This document shows positions 54,495-64,000 of a stretch of DNA of 64,000 bases, one piece after another. The stretch lies in assembly GCA_019828595.1 (NCBI GenBank), contig JAHQRK010000014.1, positions 558,001 to 622,000 of the forward strand, in the 5' to 3' direction. Every line of letters starts with the position of its first letter. The stretch's first letter is position 1. The notes below the pieces were generated by a model, which was not told the DNA's origin, did not search any database, and was given only the letters and a program-made list of their open reading frames with translations. This stretch comes from Aphanomyces cochlioides (Eukaryota > Oomycota > Saprolegniomycetes > Saprolegniales > Verrucalvaceae). The position numbers were made by a program, and so were the translations under genes.

Positions 54495-56380
54495 ATGGCA
54501 TGCACAACTTGTGACTCACCACACGCAGCAACTGGAGTTCAATCTCGCATTTGTCAATTAGGAATGAGCAGCTTCCAGAACTCCGACTACGTGACGCGCT
54601 TCCAAACCCTTTCGGACAAAGGAGTGACTGGCGCGTATGCTCCAGCGGTGCCTCCGCCGGCATCAGTCCAAGCCCGCCTTGACAAGTATGGACTCACTTG
54701 GAACTCGCTGTCAAACTACACCAAGCAAGCGCTCATGTGGGATATGGGTCTCGTCGTGGCCACCGTCAATGGCACCAACCGATGGCTTCAAGTGTACGTC
54801 CAATGCAATACGACGATGAGCGATATCGGCATCACAGATTGGGTTTTCAAGACGGCGCGGACCGATCAAACAGTTCGCACTTGTCAATCGCCCGTTGGCA
54901 ACTACACCCGCCAGGAGACTGCTCACTTTGACGTGACCAACAAGTTGACCAAGTGCGCCATCGAGAATACTTTCAACTCGATCAACTACTCTCATTCGAG
55001 TATTATGTCGCAAGATGCGTTGGCCCCGACGGACGTTCCAGAGCCACGAATCTTCATGCACACGGACAACATTGACTATGGTCCATCCATACACACATTA
55101 CCGCGAGGTCGACGAGAACCCACGTGGAGTACATGCCAAGACCCAACTCTTGGTGCTGGGCTTATCATTCCATGCGGAACCAAAGGCATGGCCTCCGAGT
55201 ACAACAATTCGTGTGTGCCTTTGGAAAGCACTGCAATGCGCAACTGGCTCACAGGTCTCAAGGCCATGAATCCCAATGCCAACAGCAATTCGACGACTGC
55301 AAACAACGACTCGTCGTCGTCGAAATCCAACACTGGCATCATTGTCGGGGCGATTGTTGGTGCTCTCGTCGTGGTTGTCATTGGATTCTTCATCTTCCGC
55401 AAACGTCGCGGAAAGACGAACAAAGCCAACCCGTACTCGACTATCGAGACACCAACGGTCTCTGACGACTCGTTGACGACAAATGTGACTGGCCTTGCGC
55501 ACCTTCGACTGGAAGAACGTGAGCTCCAGTTGACCAAGAAGCTCGGATCTGGTGCTTTTGCTGACGTCTGGCTCGGTACTTATCGTGGAATTTCCGTTGC
55601 GGTGAAGAAGCTCCATGAAAGCCGAGTGACCAACCGTCAGCTTGAGTCGTTCGTGGACGAAATCAAACTCTTGGCAACCTTTGATTCCCCCTACATTGTC
55701 AAGTTTATTGGTGCGGCGTGGGTTCGACCGATTGACATTTGCTGTGTGATGGAATTGATGGACTCGGGCGACCTTACGACACATTTGCAAACGCGAAACA
55801 GCACGACCATGCCTTGGAAGGACAAGTTTGTTCACATCCAAAGCATTGTGAACGGTCTTGTCTACCTCCACTCGATGAACATTATCCATCGCGATATCAA
55901 GTCGCGCAACATTTTGCTCGACTCGAAGAAGGGCACCAAGTTGACGGACTTTGGTGTTTCCAAGGAAGATATCCAAGCCACAATGACGATCGGTGTCGGG
56001 ACATTCCGTTGGATGGCTCCTGAAGTCGTCCAAGACCAAGAGTACACTGTCGCGGCGGATATCTACTCGTTTGGTAAGATCAGTGGTCACTGCGATGAAG
56101 CTCATGACGATGTTTAGGTTGCGTATTGTCTGAGTTTGACACCCATCATATTCCGTATGAAGACCTCAAGAACCCTGCAAATGGCCAACCTGTGTCGGAC
56201 TCAGCCATTATGGTAAAAGTTGTCGCGGGGACTATCATCCCGACATTCACGTCGACTTGCCCACATTGGATTCGAGAGATGGCATTGAAGTGTTTAGCCC
56301 GCGATCCTACTGCCCGCCCCACAGCCATGCAGTTAGCTCAGCAGATTCTAGTCAACCTCAGAAACATGCCAAAGTCATGA
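54495..56380 (+). CDS. Transmembrane TKL-type serine/threonine/tyrosine kinase
   Basis: Exons 54495-56073 and 56118-56380 (44-nt intron) join in frame to 613 aa, restoring YSFGCVLSEFDTH across the join. The extracellular part (about 1-275) has Cys pairs, N-glycosylation sites (NGTN, NYT, NYS) and a Thr/Asn/Ser-rich stalk. One transmembrane helix (GIIVGAIVGALVVVVIGFFIF, about 279-300) is followed by a basic stop-transfer RKRRGK. Kinase domain about 345-610: GSGAFADVW (Gly loop), VAVKK (Lys), HRDIKSRN (catalytic loop), DFGVSKE, GTFRWMAPE and ARDPTARPTA. HRDxKxxN and the APE box are intact, so it should be active. The KSRN form is TKL-like. The start lacks a signal peptide, so the N-terminus is probably incomplete. 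Confidence 0.85.
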
Positions 56381-56639
56381 AGGGAAGTCTGTTGAACAGC
56401 TCGATCCTCCTTTTGTATGGACAATATCATGAGAATATTTGGCTATCTAAATCACATTTCCCTTGCTTCAACCTTTTGTGTGCAGAAACCTCGTTCCCTT
56501 ACATCGCCCAAGAGGGGTTAAACCTGGATTGCCCCCCCCCCGCAGGCACGTTGAGCCTTTTGTTTTGTCAGCATAATTTAGTTGTTGCGAATGCAAGAAA
56601 TTGCGATTTCTGGAACCACAGAATCTACTCTTACATTTA
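56381..56639. other. 3' flank of the kinase gene
   Basis: No frame with motifs; a C9 homopolymer near 56532. Confidence 0.4.
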
Positions 56640-56812
56640 GTAGTACTACAAGTACCTACTACAAGTACCTACTACAAGTACCTACAAGTACCTACTACAA
56701 GTACCTATTACAAGTACCTACTATTGCATACTAATGTGTACTATAGTTGTAGTATGTAGTACATACTACTGGTAGGTACTTGTAGACTATTAATACAAGT
56801 ACCTACCAGTAG
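56640..56812. repeat. TACTACAAGTACC tandem array plus inverted partner
   Basis: About six consecutive TACTACAAGTACC or close variants (56641-56725). They are followed by a reverse-complement segment (GGTAGGTACTTGTA and TACAAGTACCTACC) around 56770-56808, so the array could fold into a large hairpin. Confidence 0.75.
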
Positions 56813-57855
56813 GATATTCAGATTTTGTACTGTAATTTGGTTTGCAGTTTTCACAAAACATGCAACCAGGCAGAGACATCGGGGTGTCTTGAGGAGGAGA
56901 CGAGCGGGGATGCACATGGCGACAGCTTTATTGGTACGTTTGTCCAGGGCGATTGGTGGAGTGGAAAAGTGCCAAGTTTTGGAACACATTTGACGTGATT
57001 CCGAGGAAGTCGACAACTTTGCAAGACTGGAGAGTGTCACCGTGTTTGTACCTTCTAGCCACAACGAGCAGCTCAAGTGGTGGGTGAATCCATCGACACA
57101 GTATTGATCGTTCTCGCTGACAGTGTATGGTGGGATTCCAAGACAGTCTTGTCAGTTGCTGCGTACCTCTGGTCGTGTCAAATGTGCTGTATAAACTCAT
57201 TTTCAAAGCCACCATAGTGGTCGTCTTCGACAGAGACTTAATGAGCGTAATTTCGAGCGATAGGCAGCAATTGTTTCCAACGGACGGTCTTGGTTTCAAC
57301 TTGTTCCATGAGATTGACTTGATCTCGTTTTGATGACGCCGGCAACTCACATTTCCCACCCCATCTCCTTGGACACGAGCTATCAATCTCGTTGATTGGT
57401 GCATGACGTATCCACAACGACAAGGTCCATCGAGACAACACTTCGTATAATTTCATCGTTTTTGCTTTATAGCTCTATTGAATTTGGTACGTGCGTGCGC
57501 GACGAGGGGAGGTCCCAAATCTTGCCATGATGCGGTGAAGACTTCTCTGGGATCCCCGACTCCATCACTGGCCGCACAATCCAACGAAACTCACTGTAAC
57601 TCACACTTCATCTGGTTACGCAGATCCTTGAACTGTTCGAGTGGTACACTACCAGTGGTCACCAGCAAGTCCAACGATAGAGGCTCTTCCTCTCAACTCC
57701 AAGCCGAGGGTAGTCTGAAACCTACTGCAGGGTGCAGCCTCAAAGCGATGATAGCAGAATGGTTGGCATTTGGTAGGCTGTAACAGACTAGTGTTGACAA
57801 ACTACACTTTATTACATTGCATACATGCCACGAAATTCAAAGTCAGCGATGGCGT
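56813..57855. other. No firmly supported gene
   Basis: Minus-strand frames at 57456-57238 and 57404-56928 look mildly coding-like with possible intron borders, but no motif is recognisable and no start/stop combination is compelling. Left unannotated. Confidence 0.3.
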
Positions 57856-59514
57856 TTAGCAACCGTGGCCACCAGCAAGACGGAGGCACTTGGTCGATTC
57901 AAACATGGTCAAGATGTTGGCAGTGATGGAGACGGTGAGGATACAGAAGGCGCCGATGAGAACGGTGGCACCGATAAACTTGTAGTCCTTGTCGTTCTTC
58001 TTCCACTCTTGGATCATCTTCTTTTGGTTGGGGTAGAAGACTACGAGGCACATGGCAACGCATACAAAAGCGTAGTAGATGATGTAAGTGTAAGCGACTT
58101 GGTTGCGGGTATATGGGCTGTCTTCTTCGATTTGCTTGGACTTGACGTCGAACTTGTCGCCGATGATGTTGGAGATCATCGAGCCGAAAGGCGAAGCCAT
58201 GTTGGAGCACGTCGTGAGCAGACCGTAGATAAGACCTTCGTTGCCGACATCGGCGATTTCGACAATGGCGAACGTCGTGATGATGAATTGCACAGCGTAG
58301 GGGACTTGTTCAACCAAAGGCACCCCGAGGTAGAACCATTGGTTGCGGTACACATCGTAGATCGTGAAGAATTGGCAGACAGCATCCATGATGTTCATGA
58401 CCAAGATGGTGATGACAAGCCAGTAGCGCCAGTTCCACATGGTACCCCACTTGCCCATGACAGCCAAGATGACAGCGAAGGCAAGACTTCCGACGGCACT
58501 CATGATGTTGTTGTTGAGGTTGCCGACCTTGGCCCAGTAACTTGCGACTGGACCAGCAGCGACGGAAGGCACGTAGTAAGCGCACAAGTTGAAAAAGAAG
58601 TTGAAGCACATGATTTGCCACACACAACGCTTTTGGACGAGAGCCCAGAATTGGCGAGCGTACACCATGAAAGGGATGGCTTCCTTCTTGGGGTCCTTGA
58701 TGAAGAAGTAGGTCATAGGAACAGCCAAGAAAGCAGGCACGGTAAGCATGATGAAGAAGTTGTTGATGCCCATGTCCCAACTGAAGTCGCTTCCAAAGCG
58801 CTTAGAGTTCAAGCATAAACCCATGATGAGAGTTGTAGTCAAACTAGCCATCGTGCGGACCGAGTAGATCATGGTTTGCATGCGGCCGCGGATTTGTTCA
58901 GGTTCACGTTGAGCATATTCGACCACCATGGCATCGGCAGGCACATCGGCGAAAATGTAGCAAATCGTGGCCAAAGCGCACAACAAACCGAGAGTGGAAC
59001 CCCTTGATTGGATGTCCTTGTTGATCGGGTCTTCAACGTCCAAGTCAGCGCGGAAAGGTTCACCATGGTCCATGATCGACAGCACCAACAAAGTCACACC
59101 GCACAAGAACCAACCGCCAAGCATGTAGCCCTTGCGGCGGTAGCCCATGATAGGGAAGACATCCGAGATCAAACCGACAAAGGCCTTCAACGACCATCCC
59201 AACGAGATCAATGCTTTCGCCGCGTTGTATTGCGTGCCTTCCAAGTTGTAGTAGTTGATCAAAATGTTGTAAGGCACGTAGGGCAGGGCACCATACAAGA
59301 GGCCGATAACAAAGTATTGGCCCAAGAGACCCAAGATTTCAGGGCTCGTATAGACGGGAGCACCACCTTCACGCAAGGCACCGTCTTCCAAATCGTTGGG
59401 GGTCTTGCCGTCGACGTATTCCCCGTCAGCATTCTTGTCTTGGTGGCGGTCGGCACTGACGTAGGACAAGCGTTCCTGGAGCTCCAAGCCTTTGTTTTGC
59501 GGTTGCAAGGCCAT
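57856..59514 (-). CDS. Folate-biopterin (BT1/FBT) family transporter 2
   Basis: Intronless, 552 aa, nearly identical by eye to transporter 1 over the whole length, including GWSLKAFVGLISDVFP, DAMVVEYAQREPEQIRG and the terminal LRLAGGHGC. Differences concentrate in the N-terminal tail, the loop after segment four (DLDVEDPINKDIQS against DLDEDDPINKDIQS) and the tail loop (KFDVKSKQIEEDS). The codon bias is the same as in copy 1. Opposite orientation to transporter 1, 24.4 kb away, so the two form a large inverted repeat. The start Met (59512-59514) matches the position in copy 1. Substrate unknown. Confidence 0.87.
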   Translation of the reverse strand: MALQPQNKGLELQERLSYVSADRHQDKNADGEYVDGKTPNDLEDGALREGGAPVYTSPEILGLLGQYFVIGLLYGALPYVPYNILINYYNLEGTQYNAAKALISLGWSLKAFVGLISDVFPIMGYRRKGYMLGGWFLCGVTLLVLSIMDHGEPFRADLDVEDPINKDIQSRGSTLGLLCALATICYIFADVPADAMVVEYAQREPEQIRGRMQTMIYSVRTMASLTTTLIMGLCLNSKRFGSDFSWDMGINNFFIMLTVPAFLAVPMTYFFIKDPKKEAIPFMVYARQFWALVQKRCVWQIMCFNFFFNLCAYYVPSVAAGPVASYWAKVGNLNNNIMSAVGSLAFAVILAVMGKWGTMWNWRYWLVITILVMNIMDAVCQFFTIYDVYRNQWFYLGVPLVEQVPYAVQFIITTFAIVEIADVGNEGLIYGLLTTCSNMASPFGSMISNIIGDKFDVKSKQIEEDSPYTRNQVAYTYIIYYAFVCVAMCLVVFYPNQKKMIQEWKKNDKDYKFIGATVLIGAFCILTVSITANILTMFESTKCLRLAGGHGC

Positions 59515-59526
59515 GGTCTTGATGTG

Positions 59527-59544
59527 GCAAATTCAAAAGTGAGC
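59527..59544 (-). promoter_or_regulatory. INR-FPR-like core promoter of transporter 2
   Basis: On the minus strand GCTCACTTTTGAATTTGC: initiator TCACTTT and FPR GAATTTGC, 12 bases before the ATG. It agrees with the oomycete GCTCATTYYNCAWTTT-type consensus apart from two substitutions, and with the element before transporter 1. Confidence 0.7.
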
Positions 59545-60374
59545 GATGTGGTCTGGCCGATCCACCGAGTCGTAAATTTTTCCAAGGGTTCAACGCCAGT
59601 TTGTTGAACTACAATGTTTCATGGTTTGTCAAACACAGTTGAGAAGGGACGCCGACAAAACTAGTGCAGAGACACCTGTCTTGGCGGACTTGTTTGTTGC
59701 ATGGTCAACAACAAGAGCATGAAATTCTGATCCGATATCTTACCACCAACCAACTCCCTGGCTGGTAAGCTGCAATTGACTTTCCGCGCAATGGATTGAA
59801 AGATCCCATGATGGTGCTAGCAAAAATTGCACGCATAAGAGGTTGAACATCCCTCATGTATGCTTTTCACTGAGCTCGATGAACTGTCTGCCATCTTTGC
59901 AGAAGGGCTGCAGATGTCTGGGACATGGTGCGACAACTTTACCCTGTCGTGGCCGGCCACGCACTTCACTTTGTTACCTTTAGCGCCCGGCCATGACCAG
60001 CTTGATACTCGCAGTTGAAAGCTATAAATAACATCACGAGCCATCTTGCACTCGAACGCGAGGTAATTACGACGGATAATAAATACGACGGGGCTCAGAA
60101 AGCAGGGCAAGATACAACGAGCGAGCACGAAGAGAAGAATCATGGCTTCGTACTTGGAGTAGTATCTCTGCGGCTGCGCGAGGGTGTCAGAGGTGAACAC
60201 ATGTGAACACCAGACTGGATGGTTGAACATTTTCGTTGTGTGATCGTAAATTCTCTGTGAATTCATAAATATGACACAATGACATCATGAATTATTAGTT
60301 ACTCTAATTGACAGTTATTAAAGTACATGTATGTCAGTCAAAAACAACTTACAAAATACGTACTAGTAGTACTA
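59545..60374. other. No supported gene
   Basis: Promoter side of transporter 2. A 149-codon minus frame (59817-60266) has one hydrophobic stretch but no motif, no introns that improve it, and irregular composition; not called. Confidence 0.3.
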
Positions 60375-62085
60375 TACTACTCTGGAATTTTTATATGCAG
60401 GTTTTTGTTCAAACCTCCAAACAACCCTCAATTTTCAGGAAACGACTGTGGATTGGGTATATTTTAGCAAATCAAAGTGCATACATTCCAATGGTTCTCG
60501 TTTCGCCAAAATCGGAGCAGTGGATCAGGAGAATCTGAATAGTGACCAACTCTATACTTTAATCAAGTCACCTTCACTTGTCTTTGAGATGAATATTGAC
60601 AACATCCTCAACACTGAGCCTGTGCGACGCCGAGTCCTGACGAACGAGGAGCGCCGAGCCGTTATGCTACATCTGCTCTCGATCAGCCATGATGGACGGC
60701 TACCACATGGCGCTCTCACAAAGACTGCTTCGATCTTTAAGACAAGCCAAGCCACGGTATCCCGCGTGTGGGATGCTGGAGTTGAATCATTACTCAACGG
60801 AGCGCCACACGCGATCGTCGACAGCAAGAAATCGAACTGAGGAAGGAAGCCGGTGGATCGGCAGGCCATCAAATCGAAAATCAAGACGATCCCTGTTCAC
60901 AAGCGACGATCCTATCGATCTCTCGCAAAGCAAACCGGTGTTTCGCACACAACAATCCGTAAACTAGTGCGAGAAGGTACAGTGAAGATTCGCAGTAGAA
61001 CTCTCAAACCATCTCTAACAAAGAGTCATGAGCTTGCTAGACTCGAGTTCTGTATGTCAAATGTTGACAATCAACACTGGCGAATGAATTCAATGTACAA
61101 TGTCGTCCACGTGGACGAAAAATGGTTCTGGATGGATGAACTCACTAAGCGAATCTACATATGTGATGACGAAGTTGTCGAAGACTTTGATCGCACCTGC
61201 CCCAACAAAAATGCTCGAACCAAAGTAATGTTCCTGTGTGCCCTTGCGCGCCCAAGACTCGTGAATGGGCTTTGGTTTGATGGGAAATTGGGGATCTGGC
61301 CTTTCGTTGAAGCTCTCCCTGCCAAGCGCTCTAGTCGAAATCGGCCGGCGGGAACAATTGAGACAAAATCGATCAGTGTGACACGAGAAGTCTATCGTGA
61401 TTTTTGCATCAACAAAGTCCTTCCAGCCATTCGATCACGTTGGCCAGTTCCGTTTCGACACGAGAGAATCATTGTTCAGCATGATAACGCTTCAGCGCAT
61501 GGTATTTGTGATGATTACTTTGATAGAGAGTGCAAGCGAGACGGTATGTAGAATGATGTAGAACTGGTGTGACTTATGAATAGTTACTATATAGGTTGGA
61601 ATATAAGCTGGTCGTTCCAGCCACCAAAGAGTCCTGACCTAAATGTGTTGGACCTCGGTTTCTTTCGTTCTATTCAAACTCTACAATATGAAATCCAGTC
61701 GGACACCATTGAAGAGCTCATATCTGCCGTTATCGACGCTTATGCAGCCGTGCCAAGACAAACAGCCGACAACATATTCGTCACATTGCAGAGTGTGATG
61801 ATTCAAGTCATGGAGTGCCGTGGGGGGAACAAGTTCAAGATGCGCCACTTGTACAAGGCAGGCATGAAATCATCGCCCGAGTCCTTAGATGTCGATCCAC
61901 AACTGGTGCTCGATTGCCAAGACTTTCTTCTCGACGCTCAATTGACTAGCAAGATCGGCACACTTACAATCTCGAGCTAGTAGTTCTAATGCATTGGAAC
62001 ATTGCGATGTGTGTGTCTCAATCCTTCATATATTTATTTCCACAATCGAACGACAAACCTGCATATATAAAATTCCAGAGTAGTA
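60375..62085 (+). mobile_element. Plant-type mariner element, copy 2
   Basis: Inverted ends start TACTACTCTGGAATTTT; left at 60375, right ending 62085. They are nearly identical over about 30 bp apart from a one-base length change in a T run, into a shared ATATGCAGGTTT. TA is at each tip. 1.7 kb, one transposase gene with an internal stop. Confidence 0.87.
60448..61980 (+). pseudogene. Mariner transposase copy 2, one nonsense codon
   Basis: Frame open from 60448 (likely Met at about 60589, MNIDNILNTEP) through the helical N-terminal domain (VLTNEERRAVMLHLLS) to a TGA at 60838-60840. The same frame continues with GRKPVDRQAIKSK and an HTH (YRSLAKQTGVSHTTIRKLV). Catalytic boxes: VHVDEKWFWMD, IVQHDNASAHG and SPDLNVLDLGFF. 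A 51-nt intron (61544-61594) joins RDG to WNISWSFQPPKS. The TGA sits where a Cys codon (TGT/TGC) would be one base away, so a single nonsense change is likely. It differs clearly from copy 1 (9972-11509). Confidence 0.82.
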
Positions 62086-62272
62086 CTTGTTTGTACTTTT
62101 TCTCAGATTGTAAAAAGTAACTACTCTGCTATGATAAAAAGTTACACGTAGGGTTTTCAAAGACATTATACGTATACAGAGGACCCGTAAAAATACACGT
62201 ATAGTGGTACTAAGGCTCTGTTGTCAGCTAAAGAAACCTTAAACAATTAATAATATAATTTTTCACAATAAT
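62086..62272. other. No gene
   Basis: AT-rich flank with TACACGTA/ACGTATAC palindromic scraps. Confidence 0.4.
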
Positions 62273-62623
62273 ATGTTTTGGAGGGAAAATGCGAGGGAAT
62301 TGGATGGTAGAGAGGTTAGAAGATCATTTTCGAAACGGAAGAAGTCAAGATCGTCAAGACGCGCCGGCGCTACAGCCTCGAGACAAGAAGAAACGTTTAG
62401 CGCGCGCTGTCTGAGAACACTCAGCAGCACGTTGCCAATACTAGTATTAGCGGGATTCCTCTCCGCACGATACAGAATTTCGTGCGAGAGAGGGAAAAAA
62501 TCGAAAGGTCGCTTCTAGCGAAAAGAAGGCTGAATATTTGACAGCCAGGTCGTCCAGAAATCCTTCCTGGTGGCAATGTAAGTCGTCTTATTTATTTCAT
62601 ATCTCACTCTTTATTAGGATTTA

Positions 62624-63619
62624 TTGGACTACATGGTAGCGATGCGGGAGAAACATTTTCCCTTGACCACCTACCATGTAGTACAACAAGTTAAAGCTCA
62701 CAATCAGGAATGTGTAACGCAATATTCGGCCTCTAAAGAGGACCCATATAAGTCGTCATTTAAACTTTGTAGAGAATTTGTGTATAGACATGGATTTTCT
62801 CGCCGTCGAGCCTCCACAGCAAAGGCAATGACTTCTTTGCAAATGCTAGAGGTTCGACAGAAATTTATCGAAGAATTTTGGAGCGAACATGACCATTTCG
62901 ATGACTGTGATGTCATCAATTGTGCTGAAACCGGCATATACTTCGACACTCCACCGAAGTATATCCTTGCCCAAACGGGTGCTGATGCAAGCATTTCTCA
63001 TCTCACAAGTCCTGCCGCCTAACGGCCGTCTTAGCAGCGAAACGTAACGGTAATATATTGTTATTAATTGTTATAATATTGTACAACTAGGTGATAAACT
63101 ACCAATTCTATTTATCGTCAAAGGAAAGCCTGGAGGATTCATCGATGAAAATGAGTTGCAAACCTTTCCTTTGGGGCATTATTACGCTGTTCAGAAGAAT
63201 GCATGGATCGATGGAGATGGCTGGAATTTCTACCTAGACACTATTTTAAGGTAATATACTGGTGTTTGACTCCATTAATTAGTGTTAGACCTGAGATTGA
63301 AAGACCTTCCTTGATAATTGTCGACAACTTTGAGGCTCACCTGACGCCGAAAAACATCGCTTTCGTGGAGGAAAACCTCAGTTCTACTGTATGCACCCTT
63401 CCCCCGAACATGACATCTGTGCTACAGCCTCTTGATGTTGGGGTTATGAGCCCCTTTAAGGCCAAGCTGCGAAACTTGTGGCTTCAAGAAACGTATCATC
63501 CCTCAACTGCAGTGGAGAAAAGGATGACATGCATCAAGCGTGCCATCAAAGCTTGGGATATGATGACCCCAGAAACGATTAAAAAGGCCTTTGAAAAGGC
63601 TATTCCAAGACGCAAATAG
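62624..63619 (+). pseudogene. Pogo/Tigger-like transposase, catalytic Asp lost
   Basis: Segment 62624-63022 has the CENP-B/Tc5-type HTH (SFKLCREFVYRHGFSRRRAST) and the first catalytic box, which reads VINCAETGIYFDTPP; families have N-x-D-E/Q-T here, so the Asp is Ala. A one-base shift near 62998 leads into KSCRLTAVLAAKRN. Introns near 63050-63090 and 63250-63282 then join KLPILFIVKGKPGG and LIIVDNFEAH (second Asp); PPNMTSVLQPLDVGVMSPFKA holds the third Asp. Residues after it (EKRMTCIKRAIKAWDMMTPE) match the copy at 26776-27586. Inactive for at least two reasons. Upstream 62273-62518 may hold the start of the element. Confidence 0.75.
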
Positions 63620-64000
63620 GCTCGATATATAACACTAATACATGTCATTTCATTCATGTACTAATACTAATTACGGTGTATTCTCCAAGCCGCCGATGAC
63701 TTGAGCCAGGTACATTGGAAATACTCTTGTTTTTGCGGACAAATAGGGCATTTTGGAAATTGAATCTTGTATCGAAGGTGGTCAATTCTCATAGCGACGT
63801 GGAAGATGACATGTTCGACTCCGATGACGAATATTTGTAGACAATGAACTTACATTAGTGTATCTTACTCAAGCTGCGTAATCTAAATATATGGCTGTGT
63901 CGCTCACAAATATCCAGGTAGCGCAGCATGTTCTGTTTGTGAGAATATTTCAATTTCCCGTGCAAGCATTGTCCGTGGCGAAATGAACCTATCTTTCTTG
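63620..64000. other. 3' flank of the pogo copy
   Basis: An acidic short frame (SDVEDDMFDSDDEYL, 63788-63840) ends at a TAG and could be the last exon of the pogo transposase, as such proteins often end in an acidic tail. No end repeat found before the window stops. Confidence 0.35.

Noticed and set aside
54016..54663. 215-codon minus frame overlapping the kinase start
   Set aside because: Overlaps a well-supported gene, arginine/serine-rich shadow composition, no motif.
56640..56730. CRISPR-like array
   Set aside because: Units are directly tandem without spacers, and the genome is eukaryotic.
57817..58818. 333-codon plus-strand frame opposite transporter 2
   Set aside because: Same artefact as above; it mirrors the transporter codon for codon.
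59817..60266. 149-codon minus frame
   Set aside because: One hydrophobic stretch only; no domain, no promoter signal; kept as unannotated.

Overview
The window is eukaryotic. Genes are split by very short GT-AG introns (mostly 37-55 nt), and several genes are typical of oomycetes: a FYVE/START-like lipid-binding protein, a TKL-type receptor kinase, a pair of BT1/FBT folate-biopterin transporters, and INR-FPR-like core promoters just upstream of both transporter ATGs. An Aphanomyces-like saprolegnialean oomycete is the best guess. That is inference from gene content and intron style, not a database match.

Host genes form islands. At 1-8.9 kb: a nearly complete FANCI (Fanconi anaemia ID-complex) gene, a cyclic-nucleotide phosphodiesterase and a FYVE/START-like protein. 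At 31.7-39.4 kb: a BT1-type transporter, an IQ-motif protein resembling animal C11orf65/MFI, and two tandem metallophosphatases (ACP5/purple-acid-phosphatase-like) with identical intron layout. At 45.3-46.1 kb: a small membrane protein. At 54.5-59.5 kb: a transmembrane TKL kinase and a second, nearly identical but inverted BT1-type transporter.

The rest is a transposon accumulation zone: two plant-type mariner elements, a PIF/Harbinger transposase with its Myb-like partner, MITEs with TAA/TTA flanks, two tyrosine-recombinase (Crypton-like) genes, several hAT relics, two pogo-like relics and a complete Ty3/gypsy LTR retrotransposon (6.2 kb, 5-bp target duplication, almost identical LTRs, damaged pol, and a long antisense reading region).

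The most interesting pattern is a two-gene transposon architecture seen three times (14988-17571, 27752-30176, 39469-41802). Each copy is 2.3-2.6 kb with TA-flanked inverted ends. Each has an IS630/Tc1-like DD34E transposase on the minus strand facing, tail to tail, a plus-strand partner protein of unknown function. The partners of the second and third copies are clearly homologous, and the partner reading frame is open in every copy even where the transposase is frameshifted. This looks like an undescribed or little-described transposon lineage with a conserved accessory protein.
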